A stretch of 64,000 nucleotides of DNA, from contig NC_003281.10 of assembly GCF_000002985.6 (NCBI RefSeq), positions 11,098,001-11,162,000 on the forward strand, in the 5' to 3' direction. This DNA comes from Caenorhabditis elegans (lineage: Eukaryota > Nematoda > Chromadorea > Rhabditida > Rhabditidae). Position 1 is the first letter of the stretch; each line of letters begins with the position of its first letter. The position numbers and the translations under genes were made by a program. This document shows, one piece after another, positions 47,401-59,800 of the stretch. A model generated the notes under the pieces. That model made no database searches, was not told where the DNA came from, and saw only the letters and a program-made list of their open reading frames with translations.

Positions 47401-50400
47401 TCCGGAAAAATTTCGATTTTCCCCGAAAAGAATTTGAAAAAATAAAAAATTTCTGGAAAAAATTTCGATTTTCCCTGAAAAATTCTGAAAAAAAACTGGA
47501 TTTTTTTTTCGATTTTTTCAGCAAAATTTAGAAAAATAGAAAATTTTTCGATTTTCCGGAAATACATTTTAAAAAAACCGAAATTTTCGATTTTCCGGAA
47601 GAGTTTTAGAAAAAAAGTACTTTTTCCGATTTTTTCTGAAAATTTTTGAAAAAATGAGAATTTTTCGGTTTTCCCTGTAAAAGATTGAATTTTTTTTCAA
47701 TTTCCCGGAAAAATGTTCAATAAATAGAAAATTTTGAATTTTCCCTAAAAATATCATTTTTTCGGAAAAATACTGAACAATTTTTTCTCGATTTACCGGA
47801 AAAATTTGAAAAAAAACTGGACATTTTTGAATTGTTCGGAAAAAAATTTGAGGAAAAATGAACAACAAAAAGTCGAATTTCTCAAAAAAAAACGGGAAAA
47901 AAAACCGATTTTCTTCACATTTTTAAAAACAAAAAAAAAACAAAAAATTCATTTTTGCCAAAAAAAATTAATTTCCAGGACAGCGACGAGCAGCTCTCAG
48001 TACCACAGAGCACAGATATCGAAGGAGTTCTACCACGTGAAATTCGAAAGCTTGTAGAATGCCGTCGAGACGTGAAATCTCTTATGAAAAGCGAACGAAA
48101 TGAGGCAAAAAAGAAGCAAATGGATATTCGTCAAATGGCTTTAAAACTCACTGCCAACTCAATGTACGGATGTCTTGGATTTCAGTATTCAAGGTTTTAC
48201 GCGAAGCCTCTAGCGGCACTGGTAACTGCAAAAGGACGAGAAATTCTGATGCATTCAAAGGATCTTGTAGAGAAAATGGGTTATTCTGTAGTCTATGGAG
48301 ATACGGATTCAATTATGATTAATACGAATTCAGTGGATTTGGTGGCGGCAAAGAAGCTTGGAAATGAGATTAAAAAGGCTGTTAACAAGTGTCATCGGCT
48401 CTTGGAGCTTGATCTTGATGGAGTTTTTAAGCGAATGTTGCTCTTGAAAAAGAAGAAGTACGCCGCGTTGACGATTAATCCGGATACGAAGGTTGAGGCG
48501 AAAGAATTGAAAGGATTGGATATTGTTAGAAGAGATTGGTCACAGTTGGCTAAGGAGACTGGAACGTGCGTGTGCTCTGGAAAAAAAAATTACGAAAATT
48601 TGATGATTTTTGGTGTTTTTCAGGAGATAAAATCGGAAAAAGTGTAGATTTTGATCGAAAAATGATGAAAATTTTATCTCCAGTATCAAATTTTAAAAAA
48701 ATCGAAAATTTTCGATTTTCTCTGAAATACATCAAATATTCAAAAAAAAAAAGAAAATTTTAAATTTTTCAATAGAAAAAAAATGGAAATTTGATGATTT
48801 TGGCTGATTTTGCCGTGTTTTTCGGAAAAAAATCGGAAATAAAGAGAAAAAAGTATGCAAAATAGAGAAATCATCGGAAATTTCAATTTTTTAATTTTCT
48901 CTGAAATCCACTAAATATCAAAAAAAAAATTTTTTAATAAAGAAAATTTCCAAATTTTAAATTTTTCAATAGAAAAAAACGGAAATTTTCGGTTTTCTCT
49001 TAAAAATTCCGAATAATTGGAAACAATTGAATAAAAATTTCCAAAAAAAACTATATATTTATCAAAAAATACCGTGATTTTGATGAGAAAAAAATTAAAA
49101 ATTTATTTTTTAAAAATTGAGAAAATTTGGATTTTTTTTGCTAATTTTGCCATATTTTGAAGATAAATTTACGGAAAAAAAAAAAAAAAATCGAGAAAAT
49201 TTCCAAATTTTAAATTTTTCAATAGAAAAAAACGGAAATTTTCGGTTTTCCCTTAAAAATTCCAAAATTTCCAAAAAAAACTATATATTTATCAAAAAAT
49301 ATGTTGATTTTGATGAGAAAAGGATGTAAAATTTATTTTTAAACAATTTAGAAAATTTGAATTTTTTAAAAATTTTTCTATTTTTTTTTAATTGAGGGAA
49401 AAGAGCTGAAAATTTGCGAAATTCATATGTTTTTTTGAAAAAATTTCAAAAATAACCAATTTTTGTTAAAATTAATGAGTTTTTCGCGTTTTTAATATCA
49501 ATTTTGCACAAAAATTCGAATTCCAGGTGAACTAAAATTAAAAAAATTTTATAGACAGAATTTTGTAATTTTCTCTGTAAAAAAGTGATTGGTTTTCGAA
49601 TTTCTAGTTCAAAAATTAAAAATTAAATTCCTGAAAATTTAAAATTTGAAAAAAAATCCCTGAAAAATTCGATAAAATTCAGCAAATTTCAGCCATTTTT
49701 CCCCAATTTACCTGCTCCAGAAATTAAATTTTCTCGAGAAAATGCTTAAATTTATAAAATTTTTAACAATTCTATTAATAAAATTCGATAAAATTCAGCA
49801 AATTTCATCAAATTCGAAGAATTTTTTGATTTTTAGACATTTTTTTCTCGAGAAAATTCTCCAAATTGTGCATTTTTTACAGTTAAAAATATGAAAAACG
49901 TTTAGAAAATTCAAAAAATTAATTTTTCATAATTTTGTAGAGCCGTCGTCGACAAGATCCTTGACGCTTCACTGACCCGCGACGAGATGGTCTCATCGAT
50001 CGATGATCTACTGCGTGAAATTCGTGCAAAACTGGATTCTGGCACGGTTCCACTGGAAATGTTCCAAATTAGCAAGCAGCTAACTCGAAATCCTGAACAA
50101 TATGCCGATGTGAAGGCTCAATGCCATGCGGCAGTTGCTCAGCGGCTTAATAAAAGTGGAAAATTCAATTTGAGGCATAATGATATTGTGGAATATGTCA
50201 TTTGTGAAGATGGAACTGATAATCCGGCAACACAACGAGCCTATCATCGGACTGAAATGGCTGAGAATTCGGCACTTAAAATTGGTACGGAATGCTGAAA
50301 ATTTGGATTTTTACCACTGTAAAATGCGAAAAATTGCATAGTTTTTGCCCAATACCCATCAATTTTGGGCTGAAATTACTCAATTTTGCATTTTTTTTTA

Positions 50401-53400
50401 GTATAAGATCGATGAATTTTGAGCTAAAAATTGGGATTTTGGCACAAAAAAACAAAAAATGTTCTCTAAATTTCATGATTTTTGTCCTTTGACCAAAACC
50501 TATTGCTTTTGAGCTAAAATTGTATATTATTCAGTCGCGAAATTTTTCGCCAAAAGTACACTACCGGGTCTCGACACGACAATTTCCTGTTAAACGTAAA
50601 AATGTGCGCGCCTTTGAAAAAAGTACTGTAATTTCATTTTTTTGATTCTGCGGAATTTGCAGTGATTTTTTAATAGTGCTACGATGAAAATACCAATTTT
50701 GAATAGAAAACCTGGTAAAAAATTACTGAAAATTCCGCAGAATCAAAAATTTGAAATTACAGTACTCTTTTCAAAGGCGCGCACATTTTTACGTTTAACA
50801 GGAAATTGTCGTGTCGAGACCCGGTAGTGTACTTTTGGCGAAAAATTTCGCGACTGAATAATATACAATTTTAGCTCAAAAGCAATAGGTTTTGGTCAAA
50901 GGACAAAAATCATGAAATTTAGAGAACATTTTTCGTTTTTTTTTTGTGCTAAAATCCCAATTTTCAGCTCAAAATTCATCGATTTTGTACTTTTAAAAAA
51001 ATGCAAAATCGGGTAATTTCAGCCCAAAATTGATGGGTATTGGGCAAAAACTATGCAGTTTTTCGCATTTTTCAGCTCAAAATATCGTACTTTTGGGGCA
51101 AACTTTTTCAAATTTTTGCATTTTTTATACAAAACTGATGGAATTTGAGCTGAAAATTGGTAATTTTCCCTCAAAAATGCAAGAATTTTCCTATATTTTG
51201 GTAACTTTTGGCAACTAACATTAAAAAATTGTAAAAACCCTGAAAACCCACAAAAATTTTATTTTTATTCATTTTTTAAGAAATTAGGTCTCAAAATTCC
51301 CAAAATTTCGCCTGAAAACTCAATTTTTTTGCAGATCTCCTCTACTATCTGGCTCAACAAATTCATCCAGTCGTATCGCGGCTCGTCGAGCCCATCGAGG
51401 AAACCGACGCAGTCCGAATTGCCGAAAATCTCGGTCTGGATTCGACCAATTATCGACGAGCTGCGGCGGCTCAAGCTTCACAGCGAGCAGCAGAAGAAGA
51501 TTGCGCGTGGCACCAAGAGGTGGGCTCGCTCGGAGCAGCGCCAGAAATTGAAATTTCAAAAAATTAATTTCAGAATTATGATTTGTGCGAAGGAATTCAT
51601 GTGATTTGTCCACTCGATGGGTGCGGTCATTCAAATGTGATTCGAGAGACATTTGATTGTGTGGTAAGAGAGAAGAGACGCAGAGGAACTGGACATTGTT
51701 GGCATGGCAATTTCGCAACTAAAATATGGCGAAATTTTGGGGTTCTTTCCGAGAAGAAACTTTTTTTTCCTCAATTTTATTGAAAATTTGGAGATTTTCT
51801 TTTAAAAATCCTTGGAAAAGCTAGGATTGGATATTTTCGATTTTTTTCAAAATTAAATTTTTCATTTTTTTCGAAAAATTACACTTTTTAGAAGAAAATG
51901 GTATTTTTCTTATAGTTTTTTTCTCAGCAACACATACAAAATTTGCGAACGATTTTTTCCGGCAAATCTGCAAACCAGCAATTTGCCGATTTGCCAAATT
52001 TGCCGAACAATTTCGGCAAATTACGGTTTTGCACATTTAAAAAAAAAATTTATTTTTTTGGAATTTTCAGAATTTCAATTTTAATCGGCAAAATTGTATG
52101 CATCCTATGAATATTCCTCCTACATCTATTTTGAAAATTGAGAAAATTCTATGAACATATCTAAAGAAAACGGGAAAAAACATTTCAAAAATACACCGTT
52201 TAAGGGTTTCCGTTTAAAAAAAAAATCCCTCTAAAAACTTCCGGCTAATCGGTAAATTGGCAAAAATGAAAATTTCCGGCAAACCGGCAATTGCCTCCCA
52301 CCCCTGATACGAATACTGTTTCTATAAAGTATGCCCGTATCAGGGGTGGGAGGCAATTGCCGGTTTGCCGGAAATTTTCATTTTTGCCAATTTACCGATT
52401 AGCCGGAAGTTTTTAGAGGGATTTTTTTTTTAAACGGAAACCCTTAAACGGTGTATTTTTGAAATGTTTTTTCCCGTTTTCTTTAGATATGTTCATAGAA
52501 TTTTCTCAATTTTCAAAATAGATGTAGGAGGAATATTCATAGGATGCATACAATTTTGGCGATTAGGATTGGAATTCTGATTTTTCTAATGAAAAAAATG
52601 TGCAAAACCACAATTTGGCGAAAATTTCCGTTTTTCCGAACTGTTTCTATAAAGTATGCCCAAGTCTCCTACTCCCTTGAGATAACCGTGGTTTTCTAAC
52701 TAGGGAATGGCCAGTCCACAAGATGCATGAAAAATATGAAAAAAATAGAATCCAATAGCTAAAATATTTCTCTACCCGATTCTAAAATAAATTTCTGCCC
52801 GTTTTCACTTTTAGGCACTGCAACTTTTTCCTCACGAGGGACGAGGAAAAGTGGTTTCTAGGCCATGGCCGAGGGGCCGACAAGTTTCAGCGGCCATTTA
52901 TCTTGCTTTGTTTTCCGCCTGTTTTCTTTCGTTTTTCATCGATTTTTTTCGTTTTTTCTTATTAAAACTGATAAATAAATACTTTTTGCAGATGCTAAAA
53001 CAATTTCCAAGTAAAAAAATTATGTATTCAGTGGGCAAGCAGCGGTGAAAGTGGTCAATGCAATATGATGGATTACGGGAATACAAAACCTAAACTTTTT
53101 CTGAAACATGATACATATGCTGCTTAGATGCTGAGACTACCTGATTTTCATAACGAGACTGCTGAAAAAGTTTTGAGGTTTTCAAAATTCAACTTTTTGT
53201 GCGAAAATCTCGACTTTTTCACCAAAAAAGTTGAATTTTGGAAACCTCAAAACTTTTTCAGCGATCTCGTTATGAAAATCAGGTAGTCTCAGCATTTAAG
53301 CAGCATATGTATCATGTTTCAGAAAAAGTTTAGGTTTTGTATTCCCGTAATCCATCATATTGCATTGACCACTTTCACCGCTGCTTGCCCACTGAATAGA

Positions 53401-55944
53401 TGATTTTTTACTTGGAAATTGTTTTAGCCTCTGCAAAAAATATTTATTTATCAGTTTTATTAAGAAAAAACGAAAAAAAAAGCGATGATAAACGAAAGAA
53501 AACAGGCGGAAAACAAAGCAAGATAAATGGCCGCTGAAACTTGTCGGCCCCTCGGCCATGGCCTAGAAACCACTTTTCCTCGTCCCTCGTGAGGAAAAAG
53601 TTGCAGTGTTAGGGGGTGAAATTTGCATCTGAAAAAAGTGCATTAAATCCAATGGATTAGCCCATATTTCATATGGTTAACGGTGAAATCAAGTAATTGA
53701 GAAGTCCAAAAATGTGGCAACAACTTTTTACTGCAGAAAAACCCTCGTCTTCGGTGGTTCAGTGGTTGTTGGTAAAAATAATTCTCAACTTTTTCGTTTA
53801 ATTTCAGACTGATGCCTCGTCTCCCCGCCTTCTATTCTCCGGATGTGCTCAATGTCAAGGATCATGGGATCTTCAGGAGCATCAAGCAGTGATTGGGAAT
53901 CAAGTTGACCGACAAATGTCGGAATTCGTCGCCAGACATCATCTCGCAGCGTTTAAGTACGATTTTTGATGGAAATTTGCCGATTTTCTGAAAATTTGGA
54001 AAAAAAACCTGCTTAAAATCAGGAGAATTGAAGACTAATTGCCAACATTGAAATTTCCGGAAAATCGGCGAATTGCCGGAATTATACATTTCTGGCAAAT
54101 TGGCAAATTTTCAATTCCGAGAATTTGCCAATTTGCCGGAACTCGAAAGTTCCTTGCAAATCGGCAAATTGCCGGAATTAAAGATTTCCGGCAAATTGGC
54201 CAATTGACGGAGTTCAAAATTTCTGGCAAATTGGAAAATTGCCGGAATTGAAAATTTTCGGCAAGTTGTCAAATTGCCGGAATTATAAATTTCCGGCAAA
54301 CCAGCAAATTGCCGGAATTGGAAAGTTCCCTGCAAATCGGCAAATTGTCGGAATTAAAGATTTCCGGCAATTTGCCCAACGGCTATTGGCGCACACTTAA
54401 TATTCTTGTAAAAATAGGAAAAATGGCAAAAATTTCCGAATTTTTTGAAAATCGAAACACAAAAAACCGCACACTGAAAAATATTAAACAATTTTTTTTT
54501 TCAAATCCCCATAAAATTTCTTTTTTTTAGAGGCAAAATTTAAAAAAAAATTCCGAATTTTTTCAAAAAATCGTAATTTTTGTTGCAGATGCGATGAGCC
54601 AACGTGTGAATTCAAAACTCGCGTACAAACGATGAAATGGTGTCGAGAAGGACTCGAATGTATTCGATGCTCAACTGGTGTGCTCCGTCGTGAATACACT
54701 TCAAAACAGCTTTTCGATCAGCAAATGTTCTTTCGAACAATTCTCGATGTCGACGCGGCTGTACGAAAGTTGAGCGACGCCCAGAAAAGTTCGTGTTTGC
54801 GAAATTTTATTGGAAAAAAATGGGAAAAATCCCTAGAAAATGGGAAATTTCGGCGAAATTCAGCCAAGAATCGTGAGAATTAGCGGAAAATCTCGAAAAT
54901 AATGGAAACAAACCGAATTAGGAGAACATTTTTAACTATTTTTGCGTTAAAATCATTCAAAATTCGATTTAAAAAATGTGATTTTCTTTCAATTTTTTTT
55001 TTGGAAATCGGACTTTTAATGTAAACTTTTGGTGAATAATTGTAATTTCAAAAAAAAAAACGCAGAGTTCGGAGAAAAAGTTTACTTAAAAAATTTTATT
55101 TTCTATTTCAGCAGCTATTCAGCATTTTTTTTTTTCAAAAAAAAAATTACGGAGATAAAATTATTCGGCTTTTATAATTTTATTACTCAATCCCGAAATT
55201 TCACGATTTTTGCGCCCGGGTCTCGACACGACAAATTGTTGTTGAATGCGAAAAGGTGTGCGCCTTTAAAGAGTACTGTAGTTTCAAACGGAATTTTTTA
55301 TCGATTTTGCGCATAGATTTTCACACGATTTGTTAAAATTTAAGCGGTTTATTTCAGTTTTTCTAATAAAAAGCATATTTTTTAACGAAAAACTGAAAAA
55401 AATTGGATGAAATTTGAGAAATTTTCATCCATTTTTTTCAGTTTTTCGTTAAACAAAAAAACTGAAATAAACCGCTTAAGTTTTAACAAATCGTGTGAAA
55501 TTCTATGCGCAAAATCGATTAAAAAAATCCGTTTGAAACTACAGTACTCTTTAAAGGCGCACACTTTTTCGCATTCAACAACAATTTGTCGTATCGAGAC
55601 CCGGTACCGTATTCTTTGAAAAGCTTGGCTCAAATAATTTTAAATCCGTAATTTTTTTTCAGTAAATTTTTTCTCCGATTTCTGAGTTTTTTTTTTCGTT
55701 GAAAATTACAATTTTTCACTAAAAATTAGCATTAAAAGTTCGATTTCCAGGAAATTTTGTACAATTTTTTCTTCAAAAAAGTTTTTTTTTTCCAGAAGCC
55801 GCCAAAGTCCGTGTCGAATATAATGGGTGCAAAATCGATTCAATGATGTTGGCTGATCGAATCAATGAGAAATATTTGGAGAAAAATGCCTATAATCGAG
55901 TGGATCTTTCATATATTTTTGCGCCAATGATGAAAATTCAATGA
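44448..55944 (+). CDS. pola-1: DNA polymerase alpha catalytic subunit
   Basis: Ten exons: 44448-44591, 44639-44732, 44784-47128, 47979-48565, 49941-50284, 51335-51519, 51574-51663, 53808-53956, 54589-54788 and 55796-55944, giving 1428 residues with every junction in frame. The N-terminal half is charged and acidic. Family-B polymerase motifs follow: [19 protein letters not shown] (motif A, end of exon 3), [14 protein letters not shown] (motif B) and VVYGDTDS (motif C, catalytic aspartates). C-terminal cysteine pairs follow: CPLDGC, CAQC, CDEPTC and CIRC, matching the zinc and Fe-S/zinc modules that bind the B subunit. The protein is the polymerase of the Pol alpha-primase complex, which lays down RNA-DNA primers at origins and lagging strands. 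Introns 4, 5, 7, 8 and 9 are long and full of foldback or phased A/T DNA. Confidence 0.96.
47129..47978. repeat. pola-1 intron 3: phased A/T-tract DNA
   Basis: About 0.85 kb is made almost wholly of AAAAATTT..GATTTTCC..GAAAAAT units with A and T runs recurring at roughly helical spacing. This resembles the periodic An/Tn clusters described in C. elegans germline genes. Intron 4 (48566-49940) is similar. No other gene is present. Confidence 0.5.
50286..51075. repeat. Large foldback in pola-1 intron 5
   Basis: The two halves pair over about 350-390 bp each: CCCAATACCCATCAATTTTG near 50348 with its complement near 51025, and CGGGTCTCGACACGACAATT near 50567 with AATTGTCGTGTCGAGACCCG near 50802. 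The centre lies near 50690. The outer bases start immediately after exon 5. Confidence 0.85.
52046..52612. repeat. Foldback element with CGGCAA motifs in pola-1 intron 7
   Basis: Arms of about 250 bp pair around a centre near 52320: GGGAGGCAATTGCCGGTTTG at 52347 has its complement at 52284-52303, and GTTTAAGGGTTTCCGTTTAA near 52197 pairs with TTAAACGGAAACCCTTAAAC near 52430. Confidence 0.85.
52812..53609. repeat. Near-perfect 0.8-kb foldback in pola-1 intron 7
   Basis: The left end GCACTGCAACTTTTTCCTCA and right end TGAGGAAAAAGTTGCAGTG are inverted repeats. The arms, about 390 bp, remain nearly perfect inward through GGCCATGGCCGAGGGGCCGA and AAAACTTTTTCAGC to a tiny loop near 53205. It is a strong dsRNA-forming structure in the transcript. 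Fragments of the same family lie at 14930-15035 and 29790-29895. Confidence 0.9.
54045..54385. repeat. CGGCAAATTGCCGGAATT array in pola-1 intron 8
   Basis: About 55-65-bp imperfect direct units, each with GGCAAATTGCCGGAATT followed by an A/T-rich AAATTTCCGGCAA spacer, repeat about six times. The same family is at 39450-39830, 51950-52360, 57480-58365 and 59390-59965. Confidence 0.8.
55206..55606. repeat. Foldback in pola-1 intron 9
   Basis: CGGGTCTCGACACGACAAAT at 55208 pairs with ATTTGTCGTATCGAGACCCG near 55584. The arms are about 180 bp, including AAACCGCTTAA against TTAAGCGGTTT. It shares the GGGTCTCGACACGACAA end with the intron 5 foldback, so both belong to one family. Confidence 0.85.
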
Positions 55945-56826
55945 ATTTATTTTCTTTTTTTTTTGAAAATTTCCCCCCAGTTTTGCGATTTTCCCGTCTT
56001 TTTTATGTCGAAATTTCTAATTTCCTAATTTTTTTCACAAGTCATTTCCTCCTCCTCCATTTTTCCATTTTCTCCTAATTTTCAGTGAAAAATTCTTTAT
56101 TTTTCCCCAAAAAAATATTCCCGAAAATACTCAAATCATATCTGATAAACAATCGAATCCTGTGTTAATTCTCCCTTTTTTCACTGAATTTTTGGAGTTT
56201 TTCCATCTCTGAAAAAATTATTTCAATTTATTATAGTATTTGTGTCGACTTACGGGGAGAATTTGAACATTTTCGCTATTTTCAAATTTTCTATGCAAAG
56301 TAATTTATTTTATTGTAAAATTAAAATTTTTGAGCAAAAAATAACACTTCTCCTCGAGGAGTACACGAAGGCTGCTGCGTAAATCGACACAGGGGTTGTC
56401 GATTTACGAGGGATAATGTTTCGGAAACTGAAATTTTAGCCAAAAAAAAAGTCGAGATTTTGCAAAAAAATTGAACTCAAACTTGTCCACGTGTAGTTCA
56501 AAATCCGTCGTAAATCGACACATGCATAAAAACCGTGTGTCTATTTACGCAGCTGGTGTACTCCTCGAGGAGAAGTTTTTTTTTTTTAATTTTTCAGTCA
56601 CGAGCTCCGTAAATCGACAAAATATGATATTTTTTTCTCGAAAAATTTGAAAAAAAAAACTTTCGAAATTTTCAAAACTTGAAAAATGTCAAATTTCAAA
56701 GTTTTTGAGAACAAAAATATTTTAATAAATATTTTTAAATTCAAAAAAAATTAATTTTTCGATTTTTTCAGTCAAAATTTGAATTTTTTTTCGAGAAAAG
56801 TTTGAAAAAAATCAATTTTTTTCCAG
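55945..56826. other. pola-1 / cku-70 intergenic region with a MITE-like element
   Basis: 882 bp separate two genes on the same strand. Positions 56346-56574 are a short inverted-repeat element whose ends read CTTCTCCTCGAGGAGTACAC and GTGTACTCCTCGAGGAGAAG. Removing it leaves about 650 bp. The region ends in TTTTTTTCCAG directly before the cku-70 ATG, so cku-70 is probably trans-spliced. Whether the two share a promoter cannot be told from sequence. Confidence 0.6.
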
Positions 56827-59800
56827 ATGGACGAAACCCGCTTCGAGGATGACGATTTCGAGGGTTCAACGGCCAATAAAAAGTACACATTCTTCATAAT
56901 TGACGGAAATCCGGCAATGTTCGAAACGTCGAAAGCCGGTGAGCCGCCAGAGTTCAAGCTTGCTCTGAAGCTCATTCTCGACGAAATAGTCCGTGTTTGC
57001 TGCTCGCGGAGCCTTAACAATCATATCGGAGTGATTGTCACTAGTACTGTACGAGTTTTTTCTGAAGAATTTCTGAAAATTTAATAATTTTTTAATTACA
57101 GAAAAACTCGGAGACCGAGGGACTCGAAAATAGCACTCTGCTTGTGCCGATGGGTGTTCTTGGACAGGAAGAAGTGAATAAGATTAAGGAAATTGCGGAG
57201 GAAGGTGCGGAAATCGCGGACAATTTCTGACATTTTCGTGGTTTTTTTTCTCGGCATTCGTCGTCTTTTGGCGACTTGGCACAATTTTCGCAGTGAATTA
57301 GGCAAACTTCTAATTTTTCAAAATCTCGACAAATTGGCAATTTCCAGTTAAATTTCGAGTAAAATCTACAATTTCAGAATATTATACGCAATCTGGCAAT
57401 TTTTTGGCAAAAAATTGATTGTTCTTTTGACTTTTGGCAGAATTTCGGTAGATCACCACTTTTTTGAAAATTCGAACGATTTTTTTCCGGCAAATAGACA
57501 AATTGTCGGAATTGAAAATTTCTGGCAAATTGCCAAATTGCCGGACATGACAATTTCTGGCAAATTGCCAGAATTAAAAGTTTCTGGCAAATTGCCAGAA
57601 TTGATTGAAAATTTACGGCAAATTGCCAAATTGCCGGAATTGAAAGTTTCCGGCAAACCGGCAAGTTGCCGGAAACTTTCATTTTTGGCAATTCGGCAAC
57701 TTGCTGGAAATTAAATTTTCCGGCAATTCGGCAAACCGGCAAATTGTTGGAAATTAAAGTTTCCGGCAAATCGGCAAAATGCCGGAATTGAAAATTTCCG
57801 GCAAACCGGAAAATTGTCGGAAATTAAAGTTTCCGTCAACTCGGCAATCCGGCAAGTTGCCAGAAATGAAAATATCCGTCAATTCGGCAAACCGGCAACT
57901 TGCTAGAAATCAAAATTTCCGGCAAATTGCTGAAAATGAAATTTTCCGGCAAATCGGCAAGTTGCTAGAAATTAAAATTTGCGGCAATTCGGCAAACCGG
58001 CAAGTTGCCGGAAACGAAAATTTCCGTCACGGCAAACCGGCAAATTGCCAGAATTGAAAATTTACGGCAAAACTGCAAACCGGCAAGTTGCCAGAAATGA
58101 AAATTTCCGTCAATTCGGCAAACCGGCAAATTGCCAGAAATGAAAGTTCTCGTCAAAACGGCAAACCGGCAAGTTCCCATAAATGAAAATATACGGTAAT
58201 TCGGTAAATCGGCAAATTGTCGGAATTTAGTTTCCGGTAAATCTGCAACTTGCCGGAATAAAAAATTTCCGGCAACAATTCGGCAAACCGGCACATTGTC
58301 GGAAATTAAAGTTTCCGGCAAACCGGCATTTCCGACAATTTGCCGAATTTGCCAAACGGCAATTGCCGTCCACCACTGCTTTCGACAAAACAATTTCCGG
58401 TATTTTTTTTTCAAGAAATTGGCAATTTTCGACGCCAGAACTTAGCTTTTCATAAAGAGCGGCCTGAAATCGTGTAGGCCACGCCGCCTAGAAAATTGGC
58501 AAAACAATATTTCATAATAACCTAATTTATTTTCAAAAAAAAAAAAGGTTTTTTTGTGAGATCTCTTCAATTTTCAATTTCTCATCCATCACCACCACCA
58601 CCACCACCTCAATTCGGTTTCCTCATTCCGGCCTTTATCTCCCGCATCAATTCATCTTGCCACATGGAATGAGTCTCCTCAATTGTCTGAATACTTATCG
58701 CCAACTCACGCATCCGATCACAAGCCACCTCAAACTCACGAGTGGCATCATCAAACCGAGTCCGATTGACGTCAGTGTCGTTGCTGGCGTACTTGTTCGC
58801 AGCACTATCCATATCGAGACGTGTCTTATTCAAATTGGCAATTGTATTTGTGTGAAGCTTACTCTCGTTCTGTGTGAACGCCTTGTACCGCTCACAAATC
58901 GCCAGCACCTTATCCATCGACTCGACTTCTGCCTCCATCCGCGTGTCGACACAATTGATGAACGGTTGCACGTTGATACGATCTCCGAGCAGAGCATAGT
59001 TCTCCAGTGGGCCTGAAAAGTTGGCTTTCACTTGCCAATTTGCCACGTCGTTCAGATTTGCCATGTGCTTGTAGAGATCCTGGACGCGGGGCTTCAGAGA
59101 TTTGAAGTAGATCAACGCCTCGTCGATTTCGGCGGGAAGCACTGTCGCCTTGCTTCTGCCCGTCTTTTCTTTCACTTTTTGCTTTAGTCGACTGAACATT
59201 GTTGAACAACTCACGCACACACCACCGAGTCGAAATTTAGGAATAAATTGAATTTTGAATTTTGTCCGCGGCGTTTTTTTTTTTTGCTGTTGGAATTTTG
59301 AAATTTCCAACGTGGAATTTTGGGATTTTCACGGAAAAAAATTTGATATTTGAGTTTTGTTCAAGTTTGAAAAAGTTAGAAAAGTTTCAATTCCGGCGAT
59401 TTGCCGGTTTATCGGAAATTTGCAATTCCGGCAATTTGCCGGTTTTGTCGATATGCCGGAAATTTTCATTTCCGCCAATTTGCCGATTTGCCGGAAATTT
59501 TCTACTCCGGCAATTTGCCGGAAATGTTCAATTCCGCCCATTTGCCGGTTTGCCGGAAGTTTTTAATTCTGGCAATTTGCTGGTTTTCCGTAAATTTTCC
59601 GATTTGCCGGAAATTTTCTATTCCGGCAATTCGCTGGTTTGCCAAAAATTTTCAATTCCGCCAATTTGCCGATTTGCCGGAAGTTTTCAATTCCGACAAT
59701 TTTCCGATTTGGCTGTAGATTCCATTTCGGCAATTTGCCGGTTTGCCGAAACTTTCAGTTCCGGCAATTTGCCGATTTGCCGGAAATTTTCTACTCCGGC

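Noticed and set aside
57374..58414. Open frames of 90-150 residues on both strands
   Set aside because: Same CGGCAA array; the peptides repeat the array unit and lack splice or start context.
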